A stretch of DNA of 64,000 nt from Naematelia aurantialba (Eukaryota > Basidiomycota > Tremellomycetes > Tremellales > Naemateliaceae), in NCBI GenBank assembly GCA_021527695.1, contig JAKFAO010000011.1:992001-1056000 (forward strand), in the 5' to 3' direction. Made by a program: the position numbers and the translations under genes. This document shows, one piece after another, positions 33,907 to 48,750 of this stretch (its first letter is position 1; every line of letters begins with the position of its first letter). The notes under the pieces were generated by a model. It saw only the letters and a list, made by a program, of their open reading frames with translations. It made no database searches and was not told where the DNA came from.

Positions 33907-36900
33907 TCATTCCGAATCTGATACCGTGACGGCGCGGCCGTTGCGGTCTGATGCAGAACCAGGCTTCACCGTCCACCCACTCGCGTCTTTCTGGCCCCAC
34001 AGGGCGTCTTCGTCGTCCTGGTCATGCAGGTCATCCGGGTCGTCATCGTATCCCACCTCGTCCCAAGCGTCGAGATCGTGCGGAGCCTCCATCTCCTCCA
34101 TCTCTTCGATGTCCGACCCGGGCGCCTGCTTCTGTTTGGCCTTGCCTCCCCCTTTGGCCCGTTTCGACTGCTTCTTCACAGGCGCTCCAACCTCACTTGC
34201 AGCCGCCCCACCCGTGTCGTCGTTAGTGTCCGTATTCGCCTTCGGCTTCTTGCTCTTCTTGGCCTTGCTCTTCGGCGCCGGAAAGGTACATTCAATCCTC
34301 GTTGCTATCGCGCCACTTTCCACCTCTGACTGGCTCAGCCGGGATAGTCGGAAGGCAGACTGCGAAGCGACAACGTAGACATTGACGGCGTCTGCGGGAT
34401 TTCAGCGAGGGTTCAAAGTGCCTCATCGCATAGACTCACATGCAGTGGCGTGATACGATTCACTCAGGTACCCGCTAAGCAGCATGTGAATCAGAAGTGA
34501 CTCTGTGTCCTGGATCACGGTCAGCTTCGATTGTGCATTACTGTGGGACCTTCCCTAGCATCGTAGACGAGCACGGTGTATCTTGACAAGCAGACACACT
34601 TGATCCACAGACGGAGCAACAGAACCAACACGCTCTCACTCACTTCCTTGTTGAGCTCGACCTTTCCCCCACAAACGACTTCCAGATCGAGTCGAGCCTT
34701 ATCATCCGCAGCTCCTCGCTTCTTTCCCTTTTCAGCGGGAACCGCAAATAATCCCCCACCCAGCCCACGGACAAGATCGGCCAGCGTGGCAATGGTCAGA
34801 CGTCCGCGCTCGTGCTGCACGATCTGTAGAGCTTTGAGGACCCTCCAAGCCTCGAGCGTGACATCTTTCGTGACAATCGACTCCGGGTCTCGTGTACAGT
34901 TGTCACATATCCCGCATGGGGAAATCCCTGACGTCTCCGACGTGGAACCAAGACTCTCGGCATGATCCCACGCTGATGCAGATAGGTGAGCAGAATGAGA
35001 AAAGTACTACACACTTTAGTACTCTACATCAACCCATGTTGTGCTCACTTTGGCAAAAGCCACCTTGCGGCATGTCTGCAGATCTTCCGCAAAACGCAGC
35101 ATCTCCTGCACTGTGTTGTGTCAATCATAAACAAAGATCGCTCGGAGCTGGAAGAGGAGAACGGCTCAACGACGTACGCTTGCTCGCCCCGTCAACATCC
35201 TGGTAGACTAATGACGACAGTCGGGACGCATCCTGTCCTCGATAGAACAGCACGCAGTCCGAAGCTTTGCCGTCGCGCCCAGCTCTTCCAGTCTCCTGAT
35301 AGTATCCCTCCAACGACTTAGACATCTGGAATATGAGCCAGAATGCGATTCTGATTCTGTGGCACCTACGGAATGATCTGTATGGCGTTCAGTGCGAACG
35401 ATGAGTTAGACGTACGGATGACATATCGAACATCCCCCTTGTCAATACCCAAACCGAAAGCGATTGTCGCACATATGACGCTGGTACACATGAATCAGAC
35501 ATGCACCATGAAGGGAAGATGTAGGCTCACTTCACTTTTCCACTTCTCCAATCCTTGTGTATTCGCTCCTTGTGAGAATCTTCCAGACCAGCGTGGTATA
35601 CACCCGTCTACTGATATTGGCTTGCCCTTACCAACTCTCCGTCCCCCACCAACCTACCTTTATGCTCCGGTCCGACCAATCGCGAAGTGCGTCTGCGACA
35701 ACCTCTGCATCCTAGATGACGTCAGCTGTGCTCCTTCATTCAGGGGACAAGGTTACCTTCTTGCTCAAGCAATAAATGATACCGCTTTCCCCACTGTTGC
35801 ACTTGTCAACACCTTTGAACTGCCCGCTACTTACGCATGTCGCTCCCGAATCCAGCTTCCAACCGCCTCAATGCTAGCCTTACTAGATGACGGCTTACTG
35901 ACTACGCTATAGTGCAGGTTCGCGCGATACAGAGGTGATGAGAAAAACACAGTGCCCGTCTTGTTCGCCGCTGCAACGCCGTCAGCTACGTGCAGGGACG
36001 ACGTAGGACCTTCATGAAAGAGGGTGTTTAGTGGCCACCATCGGGACCGAGAGACTAGTGGCTGTGTAAAGAGACCGGCAGCAACTGACCTCGCCCGTCA
36101 CATATTGGCGGAAGTCGCAATATCTTCAACAGATCAGGCATTGTCTTGGAACTCAGCGTTGCCGTCTAAAGTTGTCAATCAGCACAAGTCTTCCGTCATC
36201 AGTATACTCACCACGGCTTGTATTGGTACACGAGGGAAGAGAGTTCTAAGCATAGATAGCTTCTTATAGTCAGGTCGGAAGTCTGGCATTGTCAGACCAC
36301 ATCCCTTCAGTGACGTGAACACTAACCATGACCAAGTTGGCTGCAGCAGTGGGCTTCATCTGTTCGGGTTTCAATGAGGTACCATCATGAAATGGGTTCT
36401 CGCACCTATCACAATGCGTTCTGGGCAACGACGAGTCAGCAGTCATCCAAAGAAGTCAGAAATCTTTCTCACTAAGACGGCCTGCCATGTTTGCCTTCTC
36501 GAGGACGGAAACGAAACGTTTCGACTTTGATATTTTCTCTGGCTTTGAATCTGTCAGGCTAGTCATCACACCATTGCAAGACATACAGTGACATAACAGA
36601 GACGGATTTCTCGGCCGTTCCTACCAGCTCCACTCTCTATACGTTGATAGATCTCATTCTGCTGCTCCTTACTGGTAGCACCAGTGAGCATGACACATTC
36701 AACTCCCAATTCGGTCATTGCGCGGACTTGATCCCAGATGAGAGCCAGTAAAGGGGATATGACCAGCGTCAAGCCACGATTTCCAATGATCGCCGGTAGC
36801 TGGTAAGTGAGACTCTTGCCCCCTCCTGTGGGCATGACGCAAACGATGTCGCGGTCATCGAGCGCAGCGTTGACGACTCCTTCTTGACAAAGACGAAATG

Positions 36901-37437
36901 AGGGAAGTTTGAAAGTGGACTGTAGTGTCGACCGAATAGCAGAAGACCACTCGAAGCTCTCTGTGTGATAGTCTATAACCCCAGTTTTGGAGGTCTTTAC
37001 TGTCGAGGTTGGGCCCAAAGATCGGGAGGAGTTAGGTGGGCCGGTCGAGCGGGCCATTTGGCTCAGCTGACTCTCGAGCTGCGTCCTCTCCTTGGTAAGG
37101 CTCGAAAGTAAAGTTTGCAGCGGTCTGAGTTGCTCCTCGACTGAACCAATCTGCAAATAGCTCAGTATGTTCATCTGGTGAAATACAGGGGCAAGAAGGA
37201 CAACAGTTATTGACGGTGGTCGGGAAGGTGATTTAGAACGCAGGACCAGCTTACCTCGTGGTCCAGCTTGCTCAGCTTGGTCTGTAGGCTGTGCCGCAGA
37301 TTCATGTACTCTTCCGCTCCGTTCCTTCCGCTACCAATTCCCTTCATCTGCGGGTGCGAACTTGTCCCATTCGTGACCTCCCATTCCTGCTCCACCTCGT
37401 CATCATCGCTGAGGATAGATATAGTCTCGTGAGGCAT
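33907..37437 (-). CDS. RecQ-family ATP-dependent DNA helicase (RECQ1 type)
   Basis: A multi-exon gene from ATG 37437 (exons 37437-37255 and 37150-36587 secure, about ten more to the stop at 33907). After an N-terminal coiled coil ([20 protein letters not shown]) comes [20 protein letters not shown], then the Walker [16 protein letters not shown], motif Ia [11 protein letters not shown], and a DEAH box inferred as (D)[11 protein letters not shown] across a splice. Later motifs are [28 protein letters not shown], and [18 protein letters not shown] zinc subdomain has CGICDNC. The N-terminal coiled coil and [17 protein letters not shown] segment resemble animal RECQ1. It unwinds DNA 3' to 5' during repair and recombination. 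A lysine/acidic tail of about 120 residues ends the protein. Confidence 0.9.
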
Positions 37438-37926
37438 GGCTCTTCCGTAGCTGGCCGCGGTAAGAATGTTGACGGCTTGCTTTCAACAAATCGATCTGCT
37501 GCCTCTGCCCGAGGACGCTGTCGGCACGAGTGATTTACTTTCCTTCTCCGTCAGACTAATGCAATTGGAATATCGTTTCAAAGGCGAGATATCCAGTGTT
37601 GCAGCTGCTAAGTGACATTTCCCACACACAGTCCCCGGCATCGAGTAGTGCACCGTCAACTGCAGATATTTACGCTCTACGCTGCTCGGTATGTGATCAT
37701 GAAGTACAAGCCAACCACAAGGCTCTGGTCCTCCAAAGACCTTTGGAGATGCGGGGTGCCTGAATACCAAGACCACGTGCAGACCACATGGCGTCCAAAC
37801 ATTTTCGTATTTGGTGGTCACCTCTCTTTCTCTCTCTTTCTGTACTTTGATACTTTCTCTCAGTGCGTCTTAATCGCATGACTACCCTCTCAAAGACAGT
37901 CTTCCAGACCGCTTTCAACGTCTTCA
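37438..37926. promoter_or_regulatory. Divergent promoter region of the RecQ gene and NCL1
   Basis: 489 bp separate the two start codons. A CT-rich stretch (ctctctttctctctctttct) precedes NCL1, as is common upstream of fungal housekeeping genes. No specific site is called. Confidence 0.45.
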
Positions 37927-41241
<3,315 letters not shown>

Positions 41242-41660
41242 GGCGGGAATGGGCGTGTTTGGATCCGCTACGAGTATTGCATCGCCTTGTGTGTTTGCCT
41301 TTACATTCATGTCATCTTTCCATGTAGAGTTGTGTGACTCTTGCAATGTCCGACTGAGCCGATGCAAGCAGGCTCGCGTGCAACTCTGCACTCCGCGATC
41401 TGTGTGCAACGCGCAACGTAGCGACCGTTGGCTAAACTCCGAAATAGTGCCGAGCATCTAATCAATTTCGGCGTTCTTCGTGGCCGTCATCGCTCGTCCC
41501 GATGACAACCAAGAGCAAGGGCCGCTTCTCCGCGCCTTGCATAGATATTGAGGTGGTGCCGTCGTCGTCGCCGTCGTGCGATCGTCTTGACCGCCTAGGG
41601 CTATAAGGAGCGAGGTGCTCACAACGCAGACTACATAGTGGGAGACAGTCGAGTGCGGAG
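41242..41660. other. Intergenic region between NCL1 and the methyltransferase
   Basis: About 420 bp containing the 3' side of NCL1 and the 5' side of the next gene on the same strand. Nothing coding is seen. Confidence 0.4.
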
Positions 41661-42797
41661 ATGTCCTTGCGTACGGGTATCGCGGTCGACCCCGCCTCAT
41701 CGACGAAACACCTCGCGCGGCTCTCGCACCCGCTCCCGCTCCCTCCCTCCAGTCGCCGATCGAAGAACAAGGGCGCGGCCCAGTCGTCGGAGACGCACTA
41801 CCGGTATGGGAATGGGTCCTCCGAGGCGACATACTACGAGTGTATCCGGGTGTCGCAGTCGGACGCGCCCGGATCGACGGGGACGACGCTCTGGCTGTCG
41901 GCGCAGGTCGTGTCGGCCTACCTCGCTACTACGCTATCTCTCCCGCTCTCAGCTGCAGATGAACCACACACGGCGCGGGCCGGCCTGCCACTCCTGGCTG
42001 ACGCTGACCTGGGCTCCAGCGCGGACCCAGCCGGACCAGGCAAGGCGCTACCGAGCGGCGCGGGGTACAACACCAGGCGCGTGCTGGAACTAGGTAGCGG
42101 AACAGGATACCTCGCGCTCTGCCTCGCGGCGTGGGGGTACACCGTCGTCGCGACGGACATCGAGCCGGTCCTCTCGTCTGTACTGGTGCCGAACGTTGCC
42201 GCCGGACTGGAGGCGCTTGGTGTGGAGCGTGAGCGAGTGCAGGTCCGCGAGCTGGATTGGTTGAGTGTCAGTGAGGATACGCTCGGTTCTCTCTTCGGCG
42301 AGGCTTCCCACTGCCATTCTTGCGACTCTTGCGACTCTTGCGATTCTTGCAACGCTTGCGTGCCTTTGAAGATCGCCGAGGACGGCGAGGACGGACAACA
42401 CAGCGCAGTTCAAGTCGGGCCTACCGCCTCCTCCAGCCACCCGCGACCACGCGCCTCGGCGTCCGGGTTCGAACTCATCATCTCAACAGACACGATCTAC
42501 CACCCGCCGCTCACCGTGCCCCTGTGGACGCTGCTGCGGCGCCTCTCCACGCACCCGTCCCAGCGCCGCCCGCCGGCCGTCTTCCTCGGCCTGGAGCGGA
42601 GGGACGATCGGCTGGTCCGTGAGGCCCTGGAGGTCGGGCGGGCGATGGGGTTCGGGATGAAGGCCGTGTCAAGGGGCAAGCTGAGGAAGGCGTTTGAGAG
42701 TGTGGGATGGGAGTGGAGGGCGGAAGACTGGGACGGAGTGGAAGTTTGGTTGGTCCGTTTTGAGGGGGCGAGGGACCGCGGCAAGCGCGGGAGGTGA
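41661..42797 (+). CDS. METTL21/FAM86-like protein methyltransferase with Cys-Asp-Ser repeat
   Basis: An intronless 378-residue frame from ATG 41661. The seven-beta-strand SAM fold shows motif I VLELGSGTGYLALCLA (about residues 140-155), then VVATDIEPVL with the acidic residue that binds the ribose, and LIISTDTIYHPPLTVPLW, which corresponds to the D-x-x-Y region of METTL21-type lysine methyltransferases. These enzymes methylate lysines of elongation factors or chaperones; the substrate here is unknown. Between the core strands, about residues 217-235, lies HCHSCDSCDSCDSCNAC, six cysteines each three apart, encoded by an impure 9-bp repeat (42312-42360). The family normally has no such insert. 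Confidence 0.82.
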   Translation: MSLRTGIAVDPASSTKHLARLSHPLPLPPSSRRSKNKGAAQSSETHYRYGNGSSEATYYECIRVSQSDAPGSTGTTLWLSAQVVSAYLATTLSLPLSAADEPHTARAGLPLLADADLGSSADPAGPGKALPSGAGYNTRRVLELGSGTGYLALCLAAWGYTVVATDIEPVLSSVLVPNVAAGLEALGVERERVQVRELDWLSVSEDTLGSLFGEASHCHSCDSCDSCDSCNACVPLKIAEDGEDGQHSAVQVGPTASSSHPRPRASASGFELIISTDTIYHPPLTVPLWTLLRRLSTHPSQRRPPAVFLGLERRDDRLVREALEVGRAMGFGMKAVSRGKLRKAFESVGWEWRAEDWDGVEVWLVRFEGARDRGKRGR

Positions 42798-43152
42798 GAG
42801 GGAGCGCGGCAAGGGCGGGGATGAGAGAGGAAGAGGGAAGAGGGAGGTGGGAGTTGAGGAGATGGAGGCAAAGGTCAAGAGACGAGGGAACAGGAAGGAT
42901 CCACCGGACGAGGAGCGGCGTGGAGCGACGTCGACGCGTCACTGGCACCGACGTGGAGATCTAATGATGGTGATGGGGCCGCGACAACGACAGTAATGGT
43001 GACAGCGATAACAGTGACGACGATAATGGTGAAGAGCGTGAGACGGTGGTAATGATCACGAGCACGAGGCATACCACACTCATAATACTAGCATCCGCGA
43101 TGCATACTATCAACGCGTGACACCCCAACCAGCGACAATGTCCGCTGCGCAA
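42798..43152. other. Convergent intergenic region
   Basis: Between the convergent methyltransferase and RIX1 genes. It contains purine-rich gggag/gaggga runs and degenerate gataat/gacgat units near 42965-43060. No gene is supported. Confidence 0.4.
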
Positions 43153-46027
43153 TCAGTCCTCTTCCTCGTCGTCCTCCATCTCATCATCAGAACTCCCGCT
43201 GTCCAGCTCTGGAATCCCCTCACTATCATCGTCTCCCCCTACTACGACGTTCGACGCCACCGCCTCTGAAGTCGTCTCCACAGCTCTCCCTTTGCCTTTT
43301 GCCGACACATGGGCTGTTGACATGAACGACACTGAGTTAGTGACGGTAAGAACGTCGCCCGCCACGCCATCATGTGCCATGGTCGTTGCCACTGCCTCTA
43401 CTTTCTCCTCGATTTCGCCTGTCGTTGCGTCTTCTTCCTGGCTGCCGTCTTCCGCTACTGTGCTACGCCCGCCATTCAAACTTGACGGCGCCGGGAGCTC
43501 CCCGAGAGGTGTTGTAATAGCAGCAGAGGTGCTCGCAGACGGAGCAGCTGGCGTGGCGGCGTAGTGTGAAGCCGTTCCGTTCCTGTGCAGGTCCATCGTC
43601 CGATCGTTCCTGGATGGGACAATCGCCATCACCGCAGCCGCAGCCGCAGCCGTGGCCCCTAACTCCAGTCGCCCATCGTCACCGTCCACCGCCATCTCCT
43701 CTGGTACCTGCCCTTGGGTCTCCCGGACCCCAAACCCAAGCTCCTCGCGCAAAGCCTTTTCCTCCTCCTCTTCGTTCGCGAAGAAATGTAAGCTCTCCAT
43801 CGGCGGCATCGGGCAAAGCATAGGCGGTACTGTCGGATGTAGCAACAGGTCGGCCGCACCATTTGTATCATATGGCGCCTCCTGACACCGTCAGCCCCCC
43901 ATTCCTTCTGCTCGATACTGTGAAACGACTGAGACGTACCAATGATGCGATGATGACCACTTTCCAGCCCTGTTCTGTCCCTTGAGGAGCAGGAATCAAC
44001 AGCGCAGCTTGGAGCAGGCCAACCAGAGTTTCCCTTGTGGACTGGATCACGGCGGTCGCGGGGAATGAGAGGAGCCGCAAGTGCAGAGCGAGATGTAAGC
44101 GGATCGAGAATGTCAAAAGTGATGGGGCAAGTAACGGTGTGAGATGGAGAAGTTTGGACACTGCACTGATCAGCTCGTCACCCCTCGGATTCCATTCATG
44201 CCCGGTGGACGGGCAGGAAAGACGTACATTTCAACGCCTCAATTACCAGTTCACCCACCTCCTCCGACATACTTTGGTGATCTCGCCCCTCCAGGCCGCC
44301 GACCAATCCGTCTTCCCCGCCCCGCACCCTCTTCTTTCCTTTCTTGCCTGCAGCTCCATTCTCCGCGATAACACGCGGCCGTGTCTCGAGTAAAGGATTC
44401 ATCTTGCCCAAACAGACTTTCAATATCCTAGTAGGGTATTCTGTAGGCACGAGAGCAGGTGGATACAGCGTGAAGAAGAGGTTGTGGAAGCGTAGTAGTT
44501 GAGCATGTATTCGCCTACCTGGATGAGCTTGCGTTCTACAGCGGGAAGAGTGCTCACATGTGCGACTGGGGGATCTTCTCTGCGAGCCACGTCGAGTGAT
44601 CTAATATTTGGCGGAGATGGGGGAACAGATGGTCTTCCACACTGAGACTGTCAGCTTGTGCAGATTTGTTTCACAAGAGCTCACGCTATAGCAGTTGCGC
44701 TCAGAAGCAGCAGACCCGAGGTCCAGATGTTTGGCAGAGCAGCGAGGAGCGCCGCGCGATGATGCGGCGAGACAAATGCGACGATCTGATGTCCGTCAGT
44801 CCCCTTTCATTGACGATTTCCTCGTCGACATACAGGAGTATCAAATGTAAAATTCAGACACCGCAGACCAGCTGCGACCAGTTGCGCTATAGGAACAGGT
44901 ACAGGACGAGGTGCGTTGAAGCTGCACTATCAGTACGTGGGGATCTGTCTGGTGAGAAGACATACCGGAGGTAAGCTAGAACGATCTCGGTCCAACCTTC
45001 CAGGCGGGCTAGGGACGCCTCTAGCCGCTGCATGGGATCTGCGGCGTGTTCGAATCCCGGTGGAGCAGGAGGGGGAATGACTCGAACGACCTCTGAGGCG
45101 AATCAGCTCTCTTGGATCATGTGTGCAAAAGCCGAAAGAGATGATTTTGTGTAATGACGCGGCGAAGACAAGCGGCAATGACTCACCCTCTACCCAAGCA
45201 TCCTGCGTGATGCCACCCAGAGCTGATCCAAATCCTCCCAAGGCATCGCGTATCCCAGCTTTCCACGACTCGCCCACCTGTGCCTTGCCTCCGCACAAGA
45301 CCAGACTCGTCAGAACGTCCGCAGCCGCCACCTTTGCTTCGCTGTCAACACTTGTCATGATGTGGCCTGTGAGGAGTTTCCGCAGAGATGGGACGCTAGG
45401 TCGCCACGGTGCTGGAGAGTGCAGGACAAGTCGCTGTGTTTTCTCTAATAACGGACAGAGAAATGGTTCCTCCACTTCTGAGAGAAGCCTCGTGAGAGTT
45501 ACAGACAATCTGCCGAGTATGGGTTGAACTGCTTCTCTCTCAAACGAGGGGTACGTTGAAGCGCGCTCGACAATCTCGACTAACAGGTCCAGGCTCGACA
45601 GGGTGGTGGTTCCGGCAGGTGAAGCTAATTGTGCAAGACAAGACGTAACCCAAGCCTTGCCAGACGTAGCCAGCACATGCCCCTCCTCATCCTCCCTGAT
45701 GATCTCAGCCGCAACATGACATGTTGCGCGCCGCTCTTGCCCGGAAGTGTCCCGAGAAGTGAGGGATGCAGTCAGTCGGTTAAGGAACTTTGACAAAGCG
45801 GCGTGTGGGAGACTCGAGGGTAGTGAGAAGGGGCGGTGTGTATCTATGAGGGTATACAGTGCTGGAGAGGTGAATGGCAGAGCAAGGACGAGCGAGACGA
45901 GGTCCGACATGCTCGACACTCGACCTGCAAGCAAGCGACAACAGAGCTGCTGGATGGAAATCTTTGAAATCTGGTCGAGAGAGTGGAGGGCAAATGATGA
46001 CACCCGTGGGAAAGCTGGGGTCCCCAC
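43153..46027 (-). CDS. RIX1: Pre-rRNA-processing protein Rix1 (PELP1 family)
   Basis: A minus-strand multi-exon gene. The first clear exon ends at 45187 and the frame is open upstream to 46027, but the first in-frame ATG is 45910 (MSDLVSLVLALPFTSPALYT). A further 5' exon is possible. The N-terminal helical-repeat part includes SGQERRATCHVAAEIIRED, GKAWVTSCLAQLASPAG and VAAADVLTSLVLCGG, matching the RIX1/PELP1 N-terminal domain. A later exon reads DPMQRLEASLARLEGWTEIV. The last exon (43153 to about 43880) is a long acidic tail with ELDSGSSDDEMEDDEEED, also typical of PELP1. Rix1 scaffolds the Rix1-Ipi1-Ipi3 complex and recruits Rea1 to pre-60S particles in the nucleus. Confidence 0.75.
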
Positions 46028-46180
46028 TGCCCCGGTTGTGACTACGATCCGGTGTCATCGGCTGTGTGTCTCGTTTCCTCCTCCTTCCCCTCCGTCCTAC
46101 CTCGTTGTCTCCTTGTCGTCATTTCTCGCTCTCTTGCAGGCTACTCCCTTTTCAGTCACACAGCAGCAAGAGTGCGAGGC

Positions 46181-47026
46181 ATGGCGGCGTTGGCGACATC
46201 AATGGTGCCGGTGACCATGCTGGACGTGAACAGTCGAGGGGTCAAACGCGTCTATCCGTTAGACGCGGCCGTGTCGGTCGAGTCGTTTGTGGACCTCGCA
46301 CAACCGTTTGACAATACGTTTCCCGGTCGACGTTTACGAACCGTCTGTCACCCCAAACGCCTGGCTCTTCTGTCTCTCCCACACGATGCCCGGTCAGCGA
46401 CGGTTGCATCGGTTGCGAGCATGGTTACGGTCTCTCGTGGCAAGCCCCTCGCGGTCGCTGTCCATTCGGCAACGCCACCCAAGACACCACGACAGCCACC
46501 GGCACTTCGAGATGCACTTGTCACTGCTACGGTCCCTTTCAGACCTCGTCAGTCTTCGGTGTGTCCATTGGGTCTTGCATCGCCACTGCAGAAGAGTCCA
46601 ATCTCCACCACGGCAACGGACTCACTAGCCTCGTCGCAGCGGAAGACACCAGCACCAGTGGCAGACATCACGGCTTATCCCCAATCGTCGCTACCCAAGA
46701 GTCCAAAGAGTCCAAAGAGTCCGGCAGCCAGCATAGCGTCCCGCCTGCTGCGACAAGAAGGCAGCGAGACGGCCGAGCTCGAGTTACGCATGACATATGC
46801 GCTCGGACTGGGGCGTGGGCTGGGCGCAAGGACCGCCTTTGCTGGTCGTTGGAGAGGCAGGAGCCGTCTCGCCCAGGAAGTCACCGCGACGACTGGTGAA
46901 AGCGACACGGGGGAAAGCATCGACGAGGACGACTCGGAGCAAGACCGACTTGCTGGAGACCACTCGGAAAGGGACAGCGACGAGATTGTCATTGGTGAGT
47001 CGCTCGTATGCCTCGTGAGACAATAG
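46181..47026 (+). CDS. Hypothetical protein, Ser/Pro-rich with SPK repeat
   Basis: A single frame from ATG 46181 to the stop at 47026 (281 residues), diverging from RIX1. The first 50 residues look structured (TMLDVNSRGVKRVYPLDAAV, SFVDLAQPFDNTFPGRR). Next is a Ser/Thr/Pro-rich part with KSPKSPKSP, a possible proline-directed phosphorylation cluster, and the end is acidic (ESIDEDDSEQDRLAGDHSE). I do not recognise it. A gtgagt at 46993 could be a donor for a further exon that I cannot place. Confidence 0.55.
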   Translation: MAALATSMVPVTMLDVNSRGVKRVYPLDAAVSVESFVDLAQPFDNTFPGRRLRTVCHPKRLALLSLPHDARSATVASVASMVTVSRGKPLAVAVHSATPPKTPRQPPALRDALVTATVPFRPRQSSVCPLGLASPLQKSPISTTATDSLASSQRKTPAPVADITAYPQSSLPKSPKSPKSPAASIASRLLRQEGSETAELELRMTYALGLGRGLGARTAFAGRWRGRSRLAQEVTATTGESDTGESIDEDDSEQDRLAGDHSERDSDEIVIGESLVCLVRQ

Positions 47027-47692
47027 GCGGGCCGGTCCTAATCGAGTAGATGAGACCGAATGATTCCTCGCGATGGAGCTGTTATAGCCCTCACGATTGG
47101 CAATGATAACGAATGATACGATACACTGCATATTCCACGACCCGGACGACCAGGTTTACGATACCCGAGACGTCCAGCCACTGCATGCCCACATCCTCAC
47201 ATTCAAAGAATCACGACCCACATCACCTTCATTCCATTATCCGAGCTTGACGTCCGCCTCACCTTCACTCCATTATCCGAGCTTGACGTCCACTTGATGG
47301 GAGCTGTCCGTTCCTGGCTGCCCCATATCCCCTGCTCTTGTAGTGACGTGTAGACATCCATATGTCGATGGTCTTGTTGCTGTGCATATATACATTTCGT
47401 CTTGCAGCTTTATCATATGTATACAGACGTCAAGATGTGGTCATGTCACGTATTCCTGTGCATATGCATCTTGTAACACCTCGTCATGGTTGATGTCTCG
47501 TTGAATGCAAATGAGCGGTGCTGAGGACTCCGAGACTTGGCTGTAGGTGTCTAGTCCGCACGCTCCTCCCTCCTTCCCGTACTCTTCATACAGATGAAAA
47601 TCCTGCTCCTCTTCTCTTCCGTCCTTTCCTTCTGCTCCTTCTCAGTTGTAAGAGAGATAATCATTGCATTCCGGCCCATTGCATCCCTTATG
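47027..47692. other. Intergenic region with a 36-bp tandem duplication
   Basis: A 36-bp unit beginning TCACCTTCA is present twice in tandem at 47223-47258 and 47259-47293 with about two differences. No gene is supported elsewhere in the region. Confidence 0.6.
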
Positions 47693-48646
47693 TTATTCCT
47701 CATTGTATCCCTCCTCATTGTATTCCTCATTGTCTCTCTCCTCATTGTACTCAAAATCCTCATAGTCCCGTCCCCCACCATCACCGCTGGGACCACCGTA
47801 GTGGCCACCGTCATCGGAGGGGCTGGCATTGTCCTCTGGGCCCCAGTATGCATCGTATTCTGGCTCATCTCGCTCAGCGTCGCCCCCCTCATAACCAGTC
47901 GGATACGGATCCTGCCATTGGTCATCATAGTACCCCGGAGGCTCATTGCGGCCGGCAAATCGCTCGTAGTCTTCGCGCTCCAGCTCAGACCATTCTTCTT
48001 GTAATCGGTAAGAATTGTCGTGTGGACGAAGCCCGGAATCGTACGGCCGATACTCCATAGACCCTAGATTCGGACCGTCCCATGCCATATCGTTTTGAGC
48101 GCCAAACTCGCGAGGTTGTGTGTCCGCATCAGGGGGACTGGCAAATCTCACCCTATGGCCACGTTGGAGCCGGCCTCCCTGTTGGTCGCAGCGCGTGCGT
48201 GAGTTCCCCTGCCGAAGAGAGCTGGGGCCAGCTGTCGGACCCGAACGGCGATACCCGCTGGGTCCAGCTCTGGAACCCATACTGCGACGCTGGCTGGGTC
48301 CAGCCATCGGCACTGTACTGTCAGAGTACAGCCTAGGATTAGCATGGAACGAAACATCCATTGAGGCGCCAGCAGAACGGGTGGATCGGCTCCCCACCCA
48401 TGTGGCTCCCCCCGTGCCCCTGGGAGGGATATTTCTGGAGATATTTGAGAAGTGACAGCGTAAGCTGGGGTGAGGCCCCATCAGGGACGACCTCGAGGGG
48501 TCGGGAATCGAAACAGTATAGGAGCCAAAGTTGAAACCCAGCGAACCATCAGGGTTGGGCACCCCGGTCGCACCGGTCGCTGTGGTAGGCGTAGAATTTC
48601 GGCTGGTCGAGTACCTACCATTGCGGCGTCTACGAGACGGAGGCAT
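47693..48646 (-). CDS. Unknown Arg/Ser-rich protein with acidic repeat tail (cluster 2, E)
   Basis: An uninterrupted 317-residue frame from ATG 48646. The N-terminus is basic (MPPSRRRRNGRYSTSRNS), the middle is Ser/Gly/Arg-rich, and the last 100 residues are Asp/Glu/Tyr-rich, ending in EE(D/G)(Y)NEE-type repeats written by a short tandem repeat in the DNA (47693-47755). A TATA box, TATATAAG on the minus strand, lies at 48743-48750, about 100 bp upstream of the ATG, and supports this start over an in-frame codon at 48754. The protein is probably disordered. Function unknown; no family recognised. Confidence 0.55.
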   Translation of the reverse strand: MPPSRRRRNGRYSTSRNSTPTTATGATGVPNPDGSLGFNFGSYTVSIPDPSRSSLMGPHPSLRCHFSNISRNIPPRGTGGATWVGSRSTRSAGASMDVSFHANPRLYSDSTVPMAGPSQRRSMGSRAGPSGYRRSGPTAGPSSLRQGNSRTRCDQQGGRLQRGHRVRFASPPDADTQPREFGAQNDMAWDGPNLGSMEYRPYDSGLRPHDNSYRLQEEWSELEREDYERFAGRNEPPGYYDDQWQDPYPTGYEGGDAERDEPEYDAYWGPEDNASPSDDGGHYGGPSGDGGGRDYEDFEYNEERDNEEYNEEGYNEE

Positions 48647-48742
48647 CTGCACAGACTTGTTTCCGTGAGTCAAGTGTGGCGAGTGCGTACTCAGTGCGCA
48701 GGGATGGCGATGCAGCAGCAGTGGCGTCTTCCCATGTTTCCA

Positions 48743-48750
48743 CTTATATA
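48743..48750 (-). promoter_or_regulatory. TATA box of gene E
   Basis: TATATAAG on the minus strand, 97 bp upstream of ATG 48646, preceded by a GC-rich segment. Confidence 0.55.

Noticed and set aside
45040..45060. A tRNA T-loop-like gttcgaatccc
   Set aside because: It is inside the RIX1 coding exon (PPGFEHAADP) and no acceptor stem or anticodon arm can be built around it.
46052..46180. An earlier start codon for the plus-strand hypothetical gene
   Set aside because: The extra residues (MSSAVCLVSSSFPSVLP) come from a CT-rich promoter stretch; ATG 46181 is a better start.
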